From assembly GCF_029168945.1 (NCBI RefSeq), contig NC_083602.1, positions 61,338,600 to 61,402,599 on the forward strand: a stretch of 64,000 nucleotides of DNA, given 5' to 3'. The notes under the pieces are model-generated. The model made no database searches. It saw only the letters and a program-made list of their open reading frames with translations, and was not told where the DNA came from. The position numbers and the translations under genes are program-made. Below, one piece after another: positions 23,706 to 35,577 of this stretch. The DNA comes from Cannabis sativa (taxonomy: Eukaryota > Streptophyta > Magnoliopsida > Rosales > Cannabaceae). How positions within the stretch are numbered: position 1 is the stretch's first letter; every line of letters starts with the position of its first letter.

Positions 23706-24650
23706 TCAATTTAGAGTCATCCTCAAGTGTTCCTCATGTTCCTCCATAGTTTCGGAGTAGATAAGAATGTCATCAATGAATACAACAACAAACTTATCTA
23801 GGTACTCCTTGAACACCCTATGCATCATATCCATGAAGGCTGCTGGGGCATTAGTTAGTCCGAAAGACATCACCAAAAACTCATAATGTCCATAACGTGT
23901 TCTGAATGCTGTCTTGGGTATGTCTTCCTTCTGGACCTTCAGCTGGTGATACCCAGATCTTAGATCTATCTTTGAGAACACAGCCGAGCCTTGCCATTGA
24001 TCAAAGAGATCGTCAATCCTTGGCAGAGGGTACTTATTCTTGATGGTCACCTTGTTGAGCTCACGGTAGTCCACGCACATCCTCATACTTCCATCTTTCT
24101 TCTTGACGAAGAGTACTGGCGCACCCCAAGGTGAGTAACTCGGTCTAATGAACCCTTTGTCTAAGAGCTCCTGTAGTTGTATTTTAAGCTCTTTTAACTC
24201 ATTAGGTGCCATTCTGTATGGAGCCTTTGAAATTGGATTAGTCCCTGGGGCTAATTCAATGACGAACTCAACCTCTCTATCTGGAGGTAGTCCCGGTAGA
24301 TCTTCTGGAAAGACCTCTAGAAATTCACAGACTATGTGCACATTCTCCACATTTAGTTGCGTCTTTATTGCTCGATCCACTACGCTGACCAAGAATGCCA
24401 GACAGCCCGCCTTCATTAGCTGACTAGCTTTTAGGGAAGAGATTACTGGAGTCCTCAGGGCCAGCTTGTCGCCCCTGAAAATAAACCGATCCCCAGCCTT
24501 TGTTTCAAAAACGACTAGTTTCTTTCGGCAATTGATTGTCGCACCGTGACTAGATAGCCAATCCATCCCAAGTATAACATTATATTCCTTCATTTCCAGC
24601 TCTATTAGGTCGCCCATGAGTTCTTTGCTTTCGATTATGATAGGTACATC
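23706..24650 (-). pseudogene. G1 protease end and reverse transcriptase
   Basis: The open frame runs 24617-23706, and the 11 codons above it are in the same frame as gag, after TGA at 24653-24651. It holds the end of the protease ([14 protein letters not shown]) and the linker [22 protein letters not shown] follows: [82 protein letters not shown], and the catalytic FIDDILIYS. All three catalytic aspartates are present. A TGA at 23708-23706 ends the frame within the polymerase thumb region. Confidence 0.94.
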
Positions 24651-26063
24651 TCACATTCTTCTTGTTGATAGCATGGTTTCTCCCAAGGGTAATTCCGTCA
24701 CAATACCACATCTAAGTAGGTCACATGGCTTATCTATACTATCAATTACCCTAGTAGCTATATAAGAATGAGTAGCTCCAGAATCAAAGAGAACATTACA
24801 AGGCAATCCGTAAATAGAAACCTGACCTGAGACAACAGTGTTGCTAGTGGCCGCTTCTCCTCTGGTGAGAGCAAACACTCCCTTCTTTTGTCCCTTTGGG
24901 CAATTTTTCTTCAGATGGCCTGGCTGCCCGCAATTGTAGCACACCCCTGACTTCATCTTACACTCCCCAAGATGTTTCCTATTGCATGTGGGGCAAATTG
25001 GGAATTCTACATAGGACCTTTTCACCCCATTGTTGTTATTTTGGACCACTGCTTTCCCCTTTTTATCACGATCATTACTATGATTTCCCTCGTGTTTTCT
25101 CTTATTCTCTTGATTTCCTCCATTGTTTCTTCGGGCTTCCCACTTAGCAGCATTCTCCTTCTTTATATCATTTTCGAGTAACTCAGCTTCGAGAGCTTTT
25201 TCTAACACCTCAACATAAACTGTGTTGGTCCCCACCATGATTTTCACATCTTTTTTAATCATGGGGTTCATCCCCTTCAAGAACCTTTTGACCCGAAGGA
25301 CCTCAGTTGGTACAATCTCTTGTGCAAACTTTGCCAGACGGTCAAATTGCCTAGCATACTCCGTGACAGTGAGATTGTTCTGCCTCAGATTCATAAACTC
25401 ATCTTCTTTTGCAGCCATTATAGCGACACTGTAGTACTTCCTGTTGAACACATCAACAAAGTCTAACCAGGTCATAGTTGTTATGTTGCGACTCTGTCTT
25501 ACTACTTCCCACCAGATCCGTGCATCCTTTTTAAGTAGGCTGGCAGCACAGGACACTCTTTCCCTATCACTGAGGTCCATATATGCCAATATGGACTCCA
25601 CTGAGCGCAACCATTCCTCAGCTTCAAGTGAGTCCGAGCTCCCATTGAATATTGGTGGTTGTTGTTTCCTGAATCGCTCGTACACAGGTTCAAAACGTTG
25701 TATTGGTTCTGGATTCAATGCAGCTGGTTGAAGAGCTAGGTTTCTAACGGGTGGATTTTGATTCCGGCGTAACTCCTCATTCTGAGCTCGTAGCCTTGCA
25801 ATTTTTTGAGTTAGCTCCTCACGTATACGAGTGTTTTCTCGGAGTATCTCAGCTTGAGCATTGGGAGGTGCTTGTTGTTGTTCGAGTGCTACTTCATCTA
25901 CCGGTGCTACCGATGCTCCTTGTCTACCTCCCCTACCGCTGTGGCCTCCACGTCGGCCTCCATGTTTACCATCACCTCGGCCTCCGCCCCTTGCGGGTGC
26001 TGGAGCTGCATCCACGAGGATGTTTCTATTGTCATTGATTCGAACTGATCTTTTTGGAGACAT
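24651..26063 (-). pseudogene. G1 gag and start of protease
   Basis: 470 codons from an ATG at 26063, about 530 bp inside the primer site. The N-terminus is Gly/Arg-rich (residues 25-50), followed by a coiled-coil-like stretch (ENTRIREELTQKIARLRAQN, about 75-95). The gag core spans about residues 150-290 (EEWLRSVESILAYMDLSD, ARIWWEVVRQSR, RQNNLTVTEYARQFDRLAKF). The zinc knuckle CYNCGQPGHLKKNC is near residue 385. The protease active site VLFDSGATHSYI is near residue 425, so gag and pol are one frame. The TGA at 24653 lies inside the protease. Confidence 0.94.
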
Positions 26064-26589
26064 TATTTCCTAATGTTCCTTGTTTGTTTCTAAGAATCTC
26101 TAAAAGATGATAAACTTAAATAAGATATCACTATTTTTTTTTTTAAAAAAAGCCCATACTTACATAACTAGTTCACAAATAATTTCTGTTTATTCAAAGA
26201 TAAAATAAATAATCACATAAAATAATAAAACACACATTTTTTTTTTTGATTACTTAAAGAAAATTTCTATAATTTTTTTTTTCAAGAGTCATATGGTGCT
26301 AACTAAAATCAAGTTCTAAAATTTCACACAAAAATTTTATTTTAAACTAACTTGAAATATATTTATATGTATTAAAAAAAAATATTTCATATGGGTAGTA
26401 CCTAAACTTGGATATTGGTACTAAGGTTTTTTTTTTTTTTAAAGTAAAATGCAAATTTAGAAATTACAAAAAAAAAAAAAAATACACATAAAATGCAAGC
26501 ATATATAATGAGACTTACTTGGTGGCAAGCGGAAACTTTTTGGCTGATGTGTGTAACTTGTGAGAACGTTCGGGACCGATATAACTGTG

Positions 26590-26601
26590 GCTCTGATACC
26601 A
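26590..26601 (-). promoter_or_regulatory. G1 primer-binding site
   Basis: TGGTATCAGAGC on the minus strand, three bases inside the 5' LTR. Initiator methionine tRNA type. The 500 bp between it and gag is leader, with long A and T runs and no gene. Confidence 0.88.
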
Positions 26602-26604
26602 AAC

Positions 26605-28885
26605 TGTAACACCCGTACTTTTATAAAAATATTAATTTTATTTACAAGCGTTAAACGCGGAAAATCGTAATGTCGCATTTTTATTTAATACTTGAAAATG
26701 TTCACAACTGGCCAGTTTTCGTAAGAAAAAAACATAATAATTAATAACTAAAATAATTGCGACATAAGTTTAATAACGTAAATAAATAAACAGAGCGCCC
26801 TAGACCGCCCGCAGTTATATGGTCCTCAACGAGTTCACACACACAAGCGTTCAAAGTTCCACTCGCCACCGGCTTTCTAAACTTTCAGTTATCTTGGTCT
26901 GCACATAGTAATTTGATAAGGGTGAGCTACTAAACTCAGTAAGGAAATGTGTGTCAGGTAGTCACATAAATAAAAAAACAAAAGTTAATTAATATGCACA
27001 TGCACATATTTAGGCAGATAGCACAACATAAACTTAATCATATCACTAGTCACTAATAACTAGGTTCTAAGCTAAATCACATAATAATGATTACGCACGA
27101 ATCCAATTTTGGCAAATAAACTCGAGCTATTGGACTAAATGGCGGAGGGCTGGGTTCAGTAAAATCGTACCCACTACTAAATGGCCCCCTATCTACCATA
27201 TAGACTCAACAGTCAAGTATTTAACCATTATCTTCTCGGTCAAACCATGTCACATAAACTATCATCTATCTAATTTAAATAATGGCAAACTACTATACAT
27301 TATTTAAATAACATAACAATCATAATTAAATAATGTGAATCTTATAAACACACTATTTACATACATACTTAAATAACATGAATCTTATAAACATATTATT
27401 TAAATATATACCTTTAGCAATGGCAATGCTCTAATACTGTAAACATACATAAATAACATGAATCTTATAAACATATTATTTAAATATATATTATACAGTA
27501 CATTAAATAACCAACAATAAAGAGTCAGGCAGAAGACCTTAGCTAACTTCTCTTTTGCTATTCACATTCTTCCTATAAATGTTATTACATACAAAAAACT
27601 TATATTTTTCTACTTAATTTCCTTACCTCGAATGTGGAGTCCTAGCCTGATTGCAATGAAAGTGACCCTTCAGAAATAATTATCTTATGAAAAACCTAAA
27701 TTTCATATTTATTAATTAGAACATATTACAATAGTATATATATATATTTATACGAAACATTAACCTTGAATTTACAACCCAAATTATAGAATACTATACC
27801 TTAATTAGCTTCCAATGAGATCTAGTTGAGCACTAAAATTTGAATGTAAAAATAGTGGCGATAGTGATGTCGATATGATAAAGGGGATGTATATATGTAT
27901 GGGATAATGATGGTGATGTTTATGAGAGGACGTTGGTGTTTAAAGCTTGTAGTAATTATGATGGTGTGTATGGCTATTTTGGCTCTTGAAAAAAAAAAAG
28001 TAATTGGCTATAAAAGATGGCAAGAGAGAGTATGGTGGATAGCTATTTGGCTTTTAGTGAATGAAAAAAAATGTCAAGATGATAGCTCCTATTTATAGCA
28101 TTAAGGTTTAACTAAACTCACCAATATTTAACCAATTTTGTGCCTCCTATTTAGCTATAGCTAATTAAATACAACATAAAATACAACATAAAATACTTAA
28201 ATTCAAACTTCTCCCTCATACTCGGTCAAAAGGGAACCATAACTCCATTAATTACCTAGTCAAACTCATCAATCTTCCCCACCCAAATCTCTTTGACTGA
28301 TGCATGTACAACCATGATCTAGAAATATTGTTGAGAAATTTGTTCTCCCTTGCTCCACGTGTAGATCATGACTCACTTAAATTTAAATTCTTTCATATTA
28401 TTCATTATGTCCATGAGTAAAACACTACCACATTTTTCTCAATCAATGCCATGCAAATAATCTAAATTTCCACTACTTACCATGCACACGCTCCACTTGA
28501 CAATACCCATCCTATACATATATATATTATATATATATATTTCTCTTAATAGATTATCTATTTATCTTCATAACTATAATTATTTAGACTCTTATTTTTA
28601 TGCTACTGTTACTACTATTTTTAAATAATTAAACTTATATATAGCTATCTATTATAAAATAATAATACTAAAATCCTATATCCACTAAATAAGCCCAAAA
28701 TTAAAAATGGACTCAAACACTAAAGCCCATATTTTCTAATAACTACAGAATCTCACATAATTTCCATAAGGATAATTTTCTAATAATTACAAGGAAATAA
28801 CATATTCTATTCAATTACTATTTCCACATCGAGATATCTAAACTAACATAATAGAAAGTAATAATCAAATATTTTGGTTATTACA
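26605..28885 (-). repeat. G1 5' LTR (2281 bp)
   Basis: Begins TGTAACACCC and ends TTATTACA on the plus strand, near-identical to 19134-21413. Visible differences are a handful of substitutions and run-length changes, for example an extra ATATATAT unit near 28530. The frame at 27895-28098 is in the LTR and is not a gene. Confidence 0.93.
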
Positions 28886-28890
28886 TATGA

Positions 28891-29041
28891 CTTGGAAGAC
28901 ACTAGTGATGAAAATCCACTGTGAGTTTAAACAAGTAATGGATTGTCAAGATAAGAAACTAAGAATAAAAGCCAAGAGAACTATGGTTTAATCCATTCAC
29001 ATGGAGTAACCTAAATTTTTCTATTACAAGGACATAAAAGG
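28891..29041 (+). pseudogene. C1 decayed pol, middle piece between G1 and the composite
   Basis: 151 bp of C1 interior left between the two insertions. C3 carries the same text uninterrupted near 47720-47870 (minus), where CTTATGACTTGG and ATAAAAGGAAATTT run through, proving both insertion points. No open frame. Confidence 0.85.
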
Positions 29042-29227
29042 TGTGACAGTAAGTAGTCCCGTGATCCGTAAGGGGAAATACCGGGTAAGTTGTACAATCT
29101 CACACTGCCTGGGGATGGTCAAGTGGGATGATTCTAAGACTGTGTAGGTATGGGACTACACAGTTGAATAGAGTTTAAATGGACTGATTGGTACTACCTA
29201 TATCAACAAGGTGCATCTTGTTTTTCG

Positions 29228-29310
29228 GTAGCCCATCTCGAAAGAACTCCACAGTTAAGCGTGCTTGGCCTGGAGCAATTTCAAGGATGGGTGACCTCCT
29301 CGGAAGTTTT
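29228..29310 (+). ncRNA. 5S rRNA-like segment, left Cassandra LTR
   Basis: GTAGCCCATC, then AACTCCACAGTTAAGC and GTGCTTGG (box A region, 29253-29268), then GGATGGGTGACCTCCT (box C region, 29285-29307). These match the internal RNA polymerase III promoter of plant 5S rRNA. The left half of a true 5S gene is missing and the 3' end differs, so it is not a ribosomal gene. Box C here reads CTCCTCGGAAG where the right copy has CTCCTGGGAAG. Confidence 0.88.
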
Positions 29311-29732
29311 CCCAGGAAGCGTGCGAGTGACGACAAAGCACGCTAAAAACACTCGTGTTGGTCTGTAGGGTCAGTCATCAATCCAAGAAGCATCCAGAGT
29401 GGCGTACCCGTGTATAAGAGCCATTAGTCCGTGGGTGTAAGGACCCAATGGAGGCTTGAAGCGGGGACGTTACAAATGGTATCAGAGCCTTGACCCAGCC
29501 GGAAGTGTGGTCGACGAGGACGTCAGACCCCGTAAGGGGGGGTGATTGTGACAGTAAGTAGTCCCGTGATCCGTAAGGGGAAATACCGGGTAAGCTGTAC
29601 AATCTCACACCGCCTGGGGAAGGTCAAGTGGGATGATTCTAAGACTGTGTAGGTATGGGACTACACAGTTGAATAGAGTTTAAATGGATTGATTGGTACT
29701 ACCTATATCAATAAGGTGCATCTTGTTTTTCG

Positions 29733-29815
29733 GTAGCCCATCTCGAAAGAACTCCACAGTTAAGCGTGCTTGGCCTGGAGCAATTTCAAGGATGGGTGAC
29801 CTCCTGGGAAGTTTT
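29733..29815 (+). ncRNA. 5S rRNA-like segment, right Cassandra LTR
   Basis: Same layout as the left copy: box A at 29758-29773 and box C at 29790-29812, here with the canonical CTCCTGGGAAG. In Cassandra elements this part is thought to be able to recruit RNA polymerase III; whether this copy is transcribed cannot be told. Confidence 0.88.
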
Positions 29816-29979
29816 CCCAGGAAGCGTGCGAGTGAGGACAAAGCACGCTGAAAACACTCGTGTCGGTCTGTAGGGTCAGTCATCAATCCAAGAAGCATCC
29901 AGAGTGGCGTACCCGTGTATAAGAGCCATTAGTCCGTGGGTGTAAGGGCCCAATGGAGGCTTGAAGCGGGGACGTTACA

Positions 29980-30004
29980 AAATTATACAATACAAAATAT
30001 TTTA
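29980..30004. other. 25-bp filler between Cassandra and G2
   Basis: An AT-rich stretch belonging to neither neighbour. It replaces the first 10 bp of the G2 LTR (TGTAACACCC at 57252). It contains ATTATACAATACAAAATA, which also occurs at 43564-43581 inside G2. Confidence 0.75.
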
Positions 30005-31035
30005 CAATATTTTGCCTTATTTTACAAAATATTAATTTTGATGCATTAATTAAAAAGATTCAAAGCTGTTTGGAAATACACAGTGGGTTTTACAATAAAT
30101 ATGCAAAAAGGTGAATGATCATTCATATTAAAAACAAAATAAGTAGTTGAGTGCAAAAAAAAAAAAAATTTGTAACACCCCACTGAGCTGAGATTACTTT
30201 ACTATAAAAAAAACAACAAAACCAAGGCTCCACCGGCGTTCTAGACTGTTTGCTCGTCCATAGCCCCTCGCAGTATACATACTCGTAATCGACCCAACTC
30301 ATCAAACTTACATTCAATGTTCCCTGTCTATTGCCTGCAGGGGGAAAGTAAGGGGGTGAGCTAAAAGCCCAGTAAGGAAATGCTTAACATACAATAGCAT
30401 TCAATACACTAAATATATCTTAAAATTCACAATAATACGATTCTTTATAATATTAACGTATCCAGTCTTAACAATATTATATACCTTAGCTCATAATTGT
30501 AACTTAAATAACTCCAGATATGGAAAGCTATATCATATACCATATATTTATACTAAACGAAACCATTACATATATGTAGGGATCACAACCCTGACATCAT
30601 ACTCATAGCACAATCATAGCAATAACATATAAAAATTATTTCAATCATATCATGTCTTTACCATAACATTGGCATACCATAGCCATTACTTACATATCCC
30701 GGGCCTAGCACAGCCCTACAATATCCTGGGCCTAATCTGCCCATATAATAACCTGGGCCTATGTAGCCCTACCATTGTTATAGGATAGGGTATCTCTATA
30801 TTCAACAGTAATATCACTGTATCATACCCCACCATAACAATGTCATACACGAATCAGACAAATGTAGGGTAGGGTATCTCTACATTCAACAGCCTTACCC
30901 TGTATCATACCCCACCATGGCCCCTCATTTGTACCTGATACGTTAGCATACAACATACAACATACAACATAAAACACACCACATACATCATACAACATAC
31001 AACATACAAATTGTACCAACCATAATATATATCGA
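30005..31035 (-). repeat. G2 LTR A, part 1
   Basis: Matches 57261-58254 of LTR B. Compared with LTR B it has an expanded run of CATACAACATACAAC units near 30950-31010. It ends with ATCGA (31031-31035), the target duplication of C2. Contains GGGCCTA-type short repeats (30709-30770). The minus frame 30123-30317 is not a gene. Confidence 0.9.
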
Positions 31036-32944
31036 TGTTGGGAATTATTTTACCAGGATCTTAGATCTACTCACAAGTATGTTTATTAACATCCTAAATA
31101 TGAACTTTCTAAAACGATAAAATAAACACATATAAAGTTAAGAAAACCTTACATTGATGCAGCGGAATAAATGTCTCCTTCCACTCAGATCTCTAACCCT
31201 TGATTCCTTTCTCGCGCGAGTATAATCAAGATCTGAGCCCGAATCTCCTTCTTCTTCAAGCTTTGATCCTTCACAGTCTTCCAATCTATGATTGAGTTAT
31301 CGCTTCTTGTGTGTGGGCACTTACTCTTTCACTAGGGTCACGAAAAAGATGAAGGAAAAGAGGGAGAGAGGTTTCGGCCAAGGTAGAGAGTGAGGGAAGG
31401 CTCAGTTTTTCTGAAGAGAGAAGTTTCTGTCAGAAAGCTTATTGAAAACTTGTTTTGTGAATGAGCCATCACTTTCTATTTATAGGCAACTTACTAGGTT
31501 TAGGTTAGGATTTATTTGGCATTAAAATAATGAAAATATTAATTTGAAAAATCATATTAAGTGGCCGGCCATAGGTGTTGTAATGGGCCCCACTTAATTT
31601 TGCAATTTTATCAAATTTTATCTCTATTTTCTCAAAAATGCCAATTTTCCAATTCTAACCTTTTAAATGCCAAAACTAATTATTTAATAATTAAAATACA
31701 TTATTAAATAATATTGTCATTTAATTTAATTATTAATTAGACATATAAAGTCCATTAATAAATAAATAAACCTAGAAAACTCTTTTCCTTACAATTTCAC
31801 CCCTGAATAGTGAAAATTCATAAAATCAGACATAGTCTAACTTTAGAATTATAATTGATCAATCACGAATCAATTAATGAGTCTTATAAGCAGAATGTTC
31901 TCAACTAGAATGGGGACCATGGATCTATATGCTGAGCTTCCAATAAGTGAACCAAATTTACCAAGTAAATTCCTACTTATTAATTCTTCGTTGAATCCAC
32001 TCTTAGAACTTAGAATTGCACTCTCAGACTTATATAGAGCATATTGTATGTTTCACGATACCAATATACTATCTCATTTAACCATTGTTATAATCTTATT
32101 GTGATTTAAAGATCCTCTATATAGATGATTTACATCGAGATGGGATTTCTTTACCGTTCTCACCCCTCAATGTATTTTGCCCCTTAAAACACTTAGCTAC
32201 CTGTAAATGGTGTTTAATGATCTAATAATTAGTCAGTTAAACAAGAGCTCATCCATTTACTTCTATTTGCTAAGCTCGAAGGGAATCATCACTTAACTTC
32301 TATACACCAGTAGAAGCTATAGATTCCATATTTATGTTCGGCACTCCCACTCAATCATACTATCATGTTCCCAAAATATACGTATCACCCCGACCCAAAA
32401 GTAGGCTTAACTAATAAATCAAAGAACATGAATAGCACTCTGAGTTGAGCCCAAGCATATCGGGATTTAGATTCTTTTCAATCTTAAGATCAACTACGGA
32501 TATTGACTTGGAAAGATATGTATAACGGTAAGTTTGTAATATCTTAACTTAGTTGCAATATCGGTCCAGTCCAATGTATACTCCATACATTCGAAACTAG
32601 TATACTTTGCTAATGTCCTGGAAAGAACATAACACTTACTCCAAGTGTAAGTACACATCATCGCTGATTATCACATTAGTGTAAATCCAATAACAACGAT
32701 GAAACAGGACCAAAACTTTTGATTCATATGATCACAATCACATTCCACCGTGTTGACGATACGCAATTGTGAATAAACATATGATCCGGATTTAACCGAT
32801 TTTGTGTGTATGAATGTAATAAACATATTAAACATATTAAACCATTAGCATGTAAAATTCATGCAAACATCAATCACTTCAAATTTCTTATATTGATAAC
32901 TAATCAGATTGTAAAGAGTTTTATTTAGGGCATAAAACCTAACA
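31036..32944 (-). repeat. C2 3' LTR (1909 bp)
   Basis: Plus-strand ends are TGTTGGGAATT and CCTAACA. A TATA box (TATAAATAG, minus) is near 31485-31493, and GGCCGGCC near 31562. Differences from the other LTR cluster at CTG/CAG sites (see findings). The frame 31877-32104, repeated at 40186-40413, is only an LTR frame. Confidence 0.93.
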
Positions 32945-34700
32945 AACTCCCACTTGCACTAATATAAAACAAACTGCGCAAATTGGTCAATCTGATGTCT
33001 TGATCTTCAGATCAAGTGTAGTGTATTTTAATCCACCCAAACTTCTGGAAACTAGTTCATAAATACTCTTATGAAACATCCTTTACTATATGCTTTACTC
33101 ATCAAGGGATACTGAAATCTTTACTGTTTTAAAAGTACATCTGAATTAACAGAGGACATATCTCTCATATTGAAAAATATGTAATTGAGATAATACAGTG
33201 TAGACTTTTCTTCAGTGATATAACTTTCTGGTATTTTCGAATAGACCAAGTTATAGTTCTTCTCTGGTAGAGCTTGAATTATTATACAATAATTCCTCCA
33301 CCCCCAAAGTAAACACCATCTTAAGAATTTCGAAATTAGATGGTGTGATACAAAGACAACTGATACACAGTTCCTTAATATCTGACATATAGATCACTTT
33401 CATAAATCTTTCTTGAATATCTTCTAATGTTCCCTATTTGATTACATCTCAGATAGCTCCCACTCAATAGCAGATGTCTGGTTAAATAATACTTTTAACC
33501 TCTGATTGTTTAGAGAGGACTAAGTCATCAACATAGCAGACTAGTATTTGAAGTGAAAAATACATGCCAGAGATAAAGTAATCAAAATTAAGATACCATC
33601 AAATTTTATGAGGATTAAGAATTCTATGTTCAAGTCATTTGAATGGACTGAACTAGAGTTCTTTATCTTATTCTCATAATTCTGATAAGCTATACCTATC
33701 CATGTGAATGGTTAGATTTGCTTTTCAGTAGTGTTCTTAAGTACCTATCACAATTATCAACCTAATGAAGATGGGTATAGAACTTTAAAATTCTCCCACT
33801 CAATTAAGGTAGTGTGAAACTTTAACAAAGAACTTTCAAAGGTATCAAACTCTTACTTACAACAGTAAAATTGAAATGGAACATACAATCAAGATCAAGA
33901 ATTTATATTGACAATAGCTGACTCATTATATTACTTCTATGTTTAAACAAGATATGTGTTTCATAGGGAATTTTGGAATAGACTCCACCCCTAAGAATAT
34001 ACATATAGGGTACTATGGATAACCTCCACCCCTAAGTATATAGAGATTATGATCCACCCCTAAAGGTTGTAAAGATCATGATTCTCTAAGTGTGATAGAG
34101 TTTATGTGGAGTTGAATACTATCCGAGTTCATTAGATATAAAAGATCGTTGAACCGCATAGTTTTCTTAACTTTTCTCCACCCCTATCGTATCATAAGAT
34201 CCTTTTATTAAACAAATTCTTAATAATTGTATGAGAATGAACAATTATTGATAAACATAGAAATAATTTCTAGTGTTTATATAATATAACTCTATGAAGA
34301 GTTGTAAATATTATAGAATTTGTATCAATAATAAAAACACTTACACATACAAACATATAAATATAATGTGGTAATAATTGATGAAGATAGAATTAAATGA
34401 AGCTCAATCTCATAAATTGCAATAGGGAATTTCAAAAAAAATAAAACTTTATTAATAATAAAAAAATATTGCAACAATATGAGAGAAACGGAGGATAAAT
34501 ATCCCTAACTAACATTTGAAATCCAAATTGTCTTTAAACTAAAACAATTAATTCAAAAATAAATTGAAGAGCTTCATCTTCATCCGGACGATTTCACCCT
34601 TGGTCCAAATTGCCGATCCAACTCAATTGAGTTCAAGTAGCTTGGCCTATAAGAAGAAGAAAACAAATAAACAAAGTTAGTCCGTAATTATAAATCCAAT
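32945..34700 (-). pseudogene. C2 decayed, truncated copia pol
   Basis: No usable frame. The integrase DRGGE motif is readable near 34160-34185 (CTCCACCCCTATCG on the plus strand). The RT/RNase H linker (...EHWK...) is recognisable in broken form near 33400-33480. CCACCCCTA recurs near 33989, 34029, 34052 and 34177. Confidence 0.7.
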
Positions 34701-34723
34701 TGGATAATAATTCACTAAAACTC

Positions 34724-35577
34724 TTAAAGTTTATGAAAGGAAATACCTTGTTTCTTTGCAAGAAGTTTAGGACATTGGGGTTTCCAATGGCCTTTTTCAT
34801 TGCGATGGAAACACTTTCCTTTAAGTGTAGCATCACCGAAGGAGCAGTCTTTTTCATGACTTTTGTTCGCTTCTTGGTGTTCTTCCACTTCTTCTTCGAT
34901 TTGGGCTTTGAAGCGGGCGACATTTGCTTCGGGTTTCATCGTCCCATTACCATTACCAGGATGAGGTTTACTCCCTTTCTTCTTGGGTCCTCCAATCAAA
35001 TTTTCATAAGTTTGAAGGTCATTGACTAATTCATGAAAGTCAATTTCCTTCTTATTCATGACATAATTTGATGTGTATGGTAGAAATGCGGAGTCAATTT
35101 GTTCAAGATAAGACTTACTTGAGTAGCCTTGTCCATTTCGGCACCATGATCCTGGGCTTCTTGGAAATAGCTTGGACATGAGGAGAACATGATCACGCAC
35201 GTTTTGATGAGGTTCCATCCGTGCGTTAATGTACTTCTTAGTCGCGTCAAAGCGTGACCGAAGTGATGCCTTACCGAATAGCTCATTTAACTTCGTCATA
35301 ACTTCGGCGGCCTTCTCGGTTTTAGAAAACCGAGTTTTGAGGGTGTCAACCATGCTAGAAAGCATAAAGTATAGAGCTTTGTCATTTGCCTTCTGCCAAC
35401 GCTCATACTTTTCTTTCACAGCTTTGGATGCATTATCCCCAGCACTTCGGGTGACGGCTCAGTTAAAACAAACAAGGCACTTTCTCCTATGAGAGCAATA
35501 TTAATGTTCTCATTCCATTTATTAAAGTTAGATCCATTCAGCTTATTTTCAGTTAACAGTGATAACATGGGATTCAT
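34724..35577 (-). pseudogene. C2 gag (UBN2-type copia gag), frameshifted
   Basis: The likely start is the ATG at 35577 (MNPMLSLLTENKLNGSNF), the usual copia gag opening with an NxxNFxxW motif. The frame shifts near 35440. From 35419 it is open for about 230 codons: KYERWQKANDKALYFMLSSM, VRDHVLLMSKLF. It then passes through a short out-of-frame piece (about 35165-35085; the matching frame is seen at 35286-35056 as QDHGAEMDKATQVSLIL) and returns to NYVMNKKEIDFHELV. A zinc knuckle follows (CFHRNEKGHWKPQC), with Arg where the second cysteine belongs. Gag forms the particle that carries element RNA. C1 and C3 have no comparable gag. Confidence 0.88.

Larger units (their letters stand above)
19134..28885 (-). 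mobile_element. G1: Ty3/gypsy chromovirus, nearly intact
   Basis: 9752 bp, inserted in C1 with a perfect TATGA duplication (19129-19133 and 28886-28890). LTRs are 19134-21413 and 26605-28885 (2280 and 2281 bp) with few differences, so it is a young insertion. On the minus strand the order is primer site, gag with zinc knuckle, protease, RT, RNase H, integrase, chromodomain-like tail, purine tract, LTR. That order and the tail point to a plant chromovirus, probably Tekay; the clade is inference. Two in-frame stops and one one-base insertion break the polyprotein; these could be real or sequencing errors. Confidence 0.95.
29042..29979 (+). mobile_element. Cassandra-type TRIM with 5S rRNA-like LTRs
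   Basis: Two 433-bp direct repeats (29042-29474 and 29547-29979, TGTGACAG...GACGTTACA) enclose only 72 bp. That stretch consists of a primer-binding site TGGTATCAGAGCC (29477-29489), a short spacer and a purine tract ending GTAAGGGGGGGTGAT. There is no coding capacity, so it is moved by another element's proteins. Each LTR contains a 5S rRNA-like segment, the hallmark of the Cassandra family. Only the left side has the AAAGG target copy; the right side runs into filler and G2. Minus-strand frames at 29378-29608 and 29680-29898 read across the repeat and are not genes. Confidence 0.93.

Noticed and set aside
24148..26073. Several plus-strand frames of 60-100 codons across G1 gag and RT
   Set aside because: Complementary shadows of the minus-strand gag-pol frame, which has clear domains.
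29228..29825. Possible true 5S rRNA genes
   Set aside because: The 5' half of 5S rRNA is missing and both copies sit at the same place in flanking direct repeats with primer site and purine tract; this is the Cassandra arrangement.
29378..29898. Minus-strand frames of 72-76 codons in the Cassandra LTRs
   Set aside because: They read through the 5S-like segment and LTR; no domain and no coding capacity is expected of a TRIM.
31877..32104. 75-codon frame repeated at 40186-40413
   Set aside because: Identical only because both lie in the two LTRs of C2; no domain and not open in C1 or C3.
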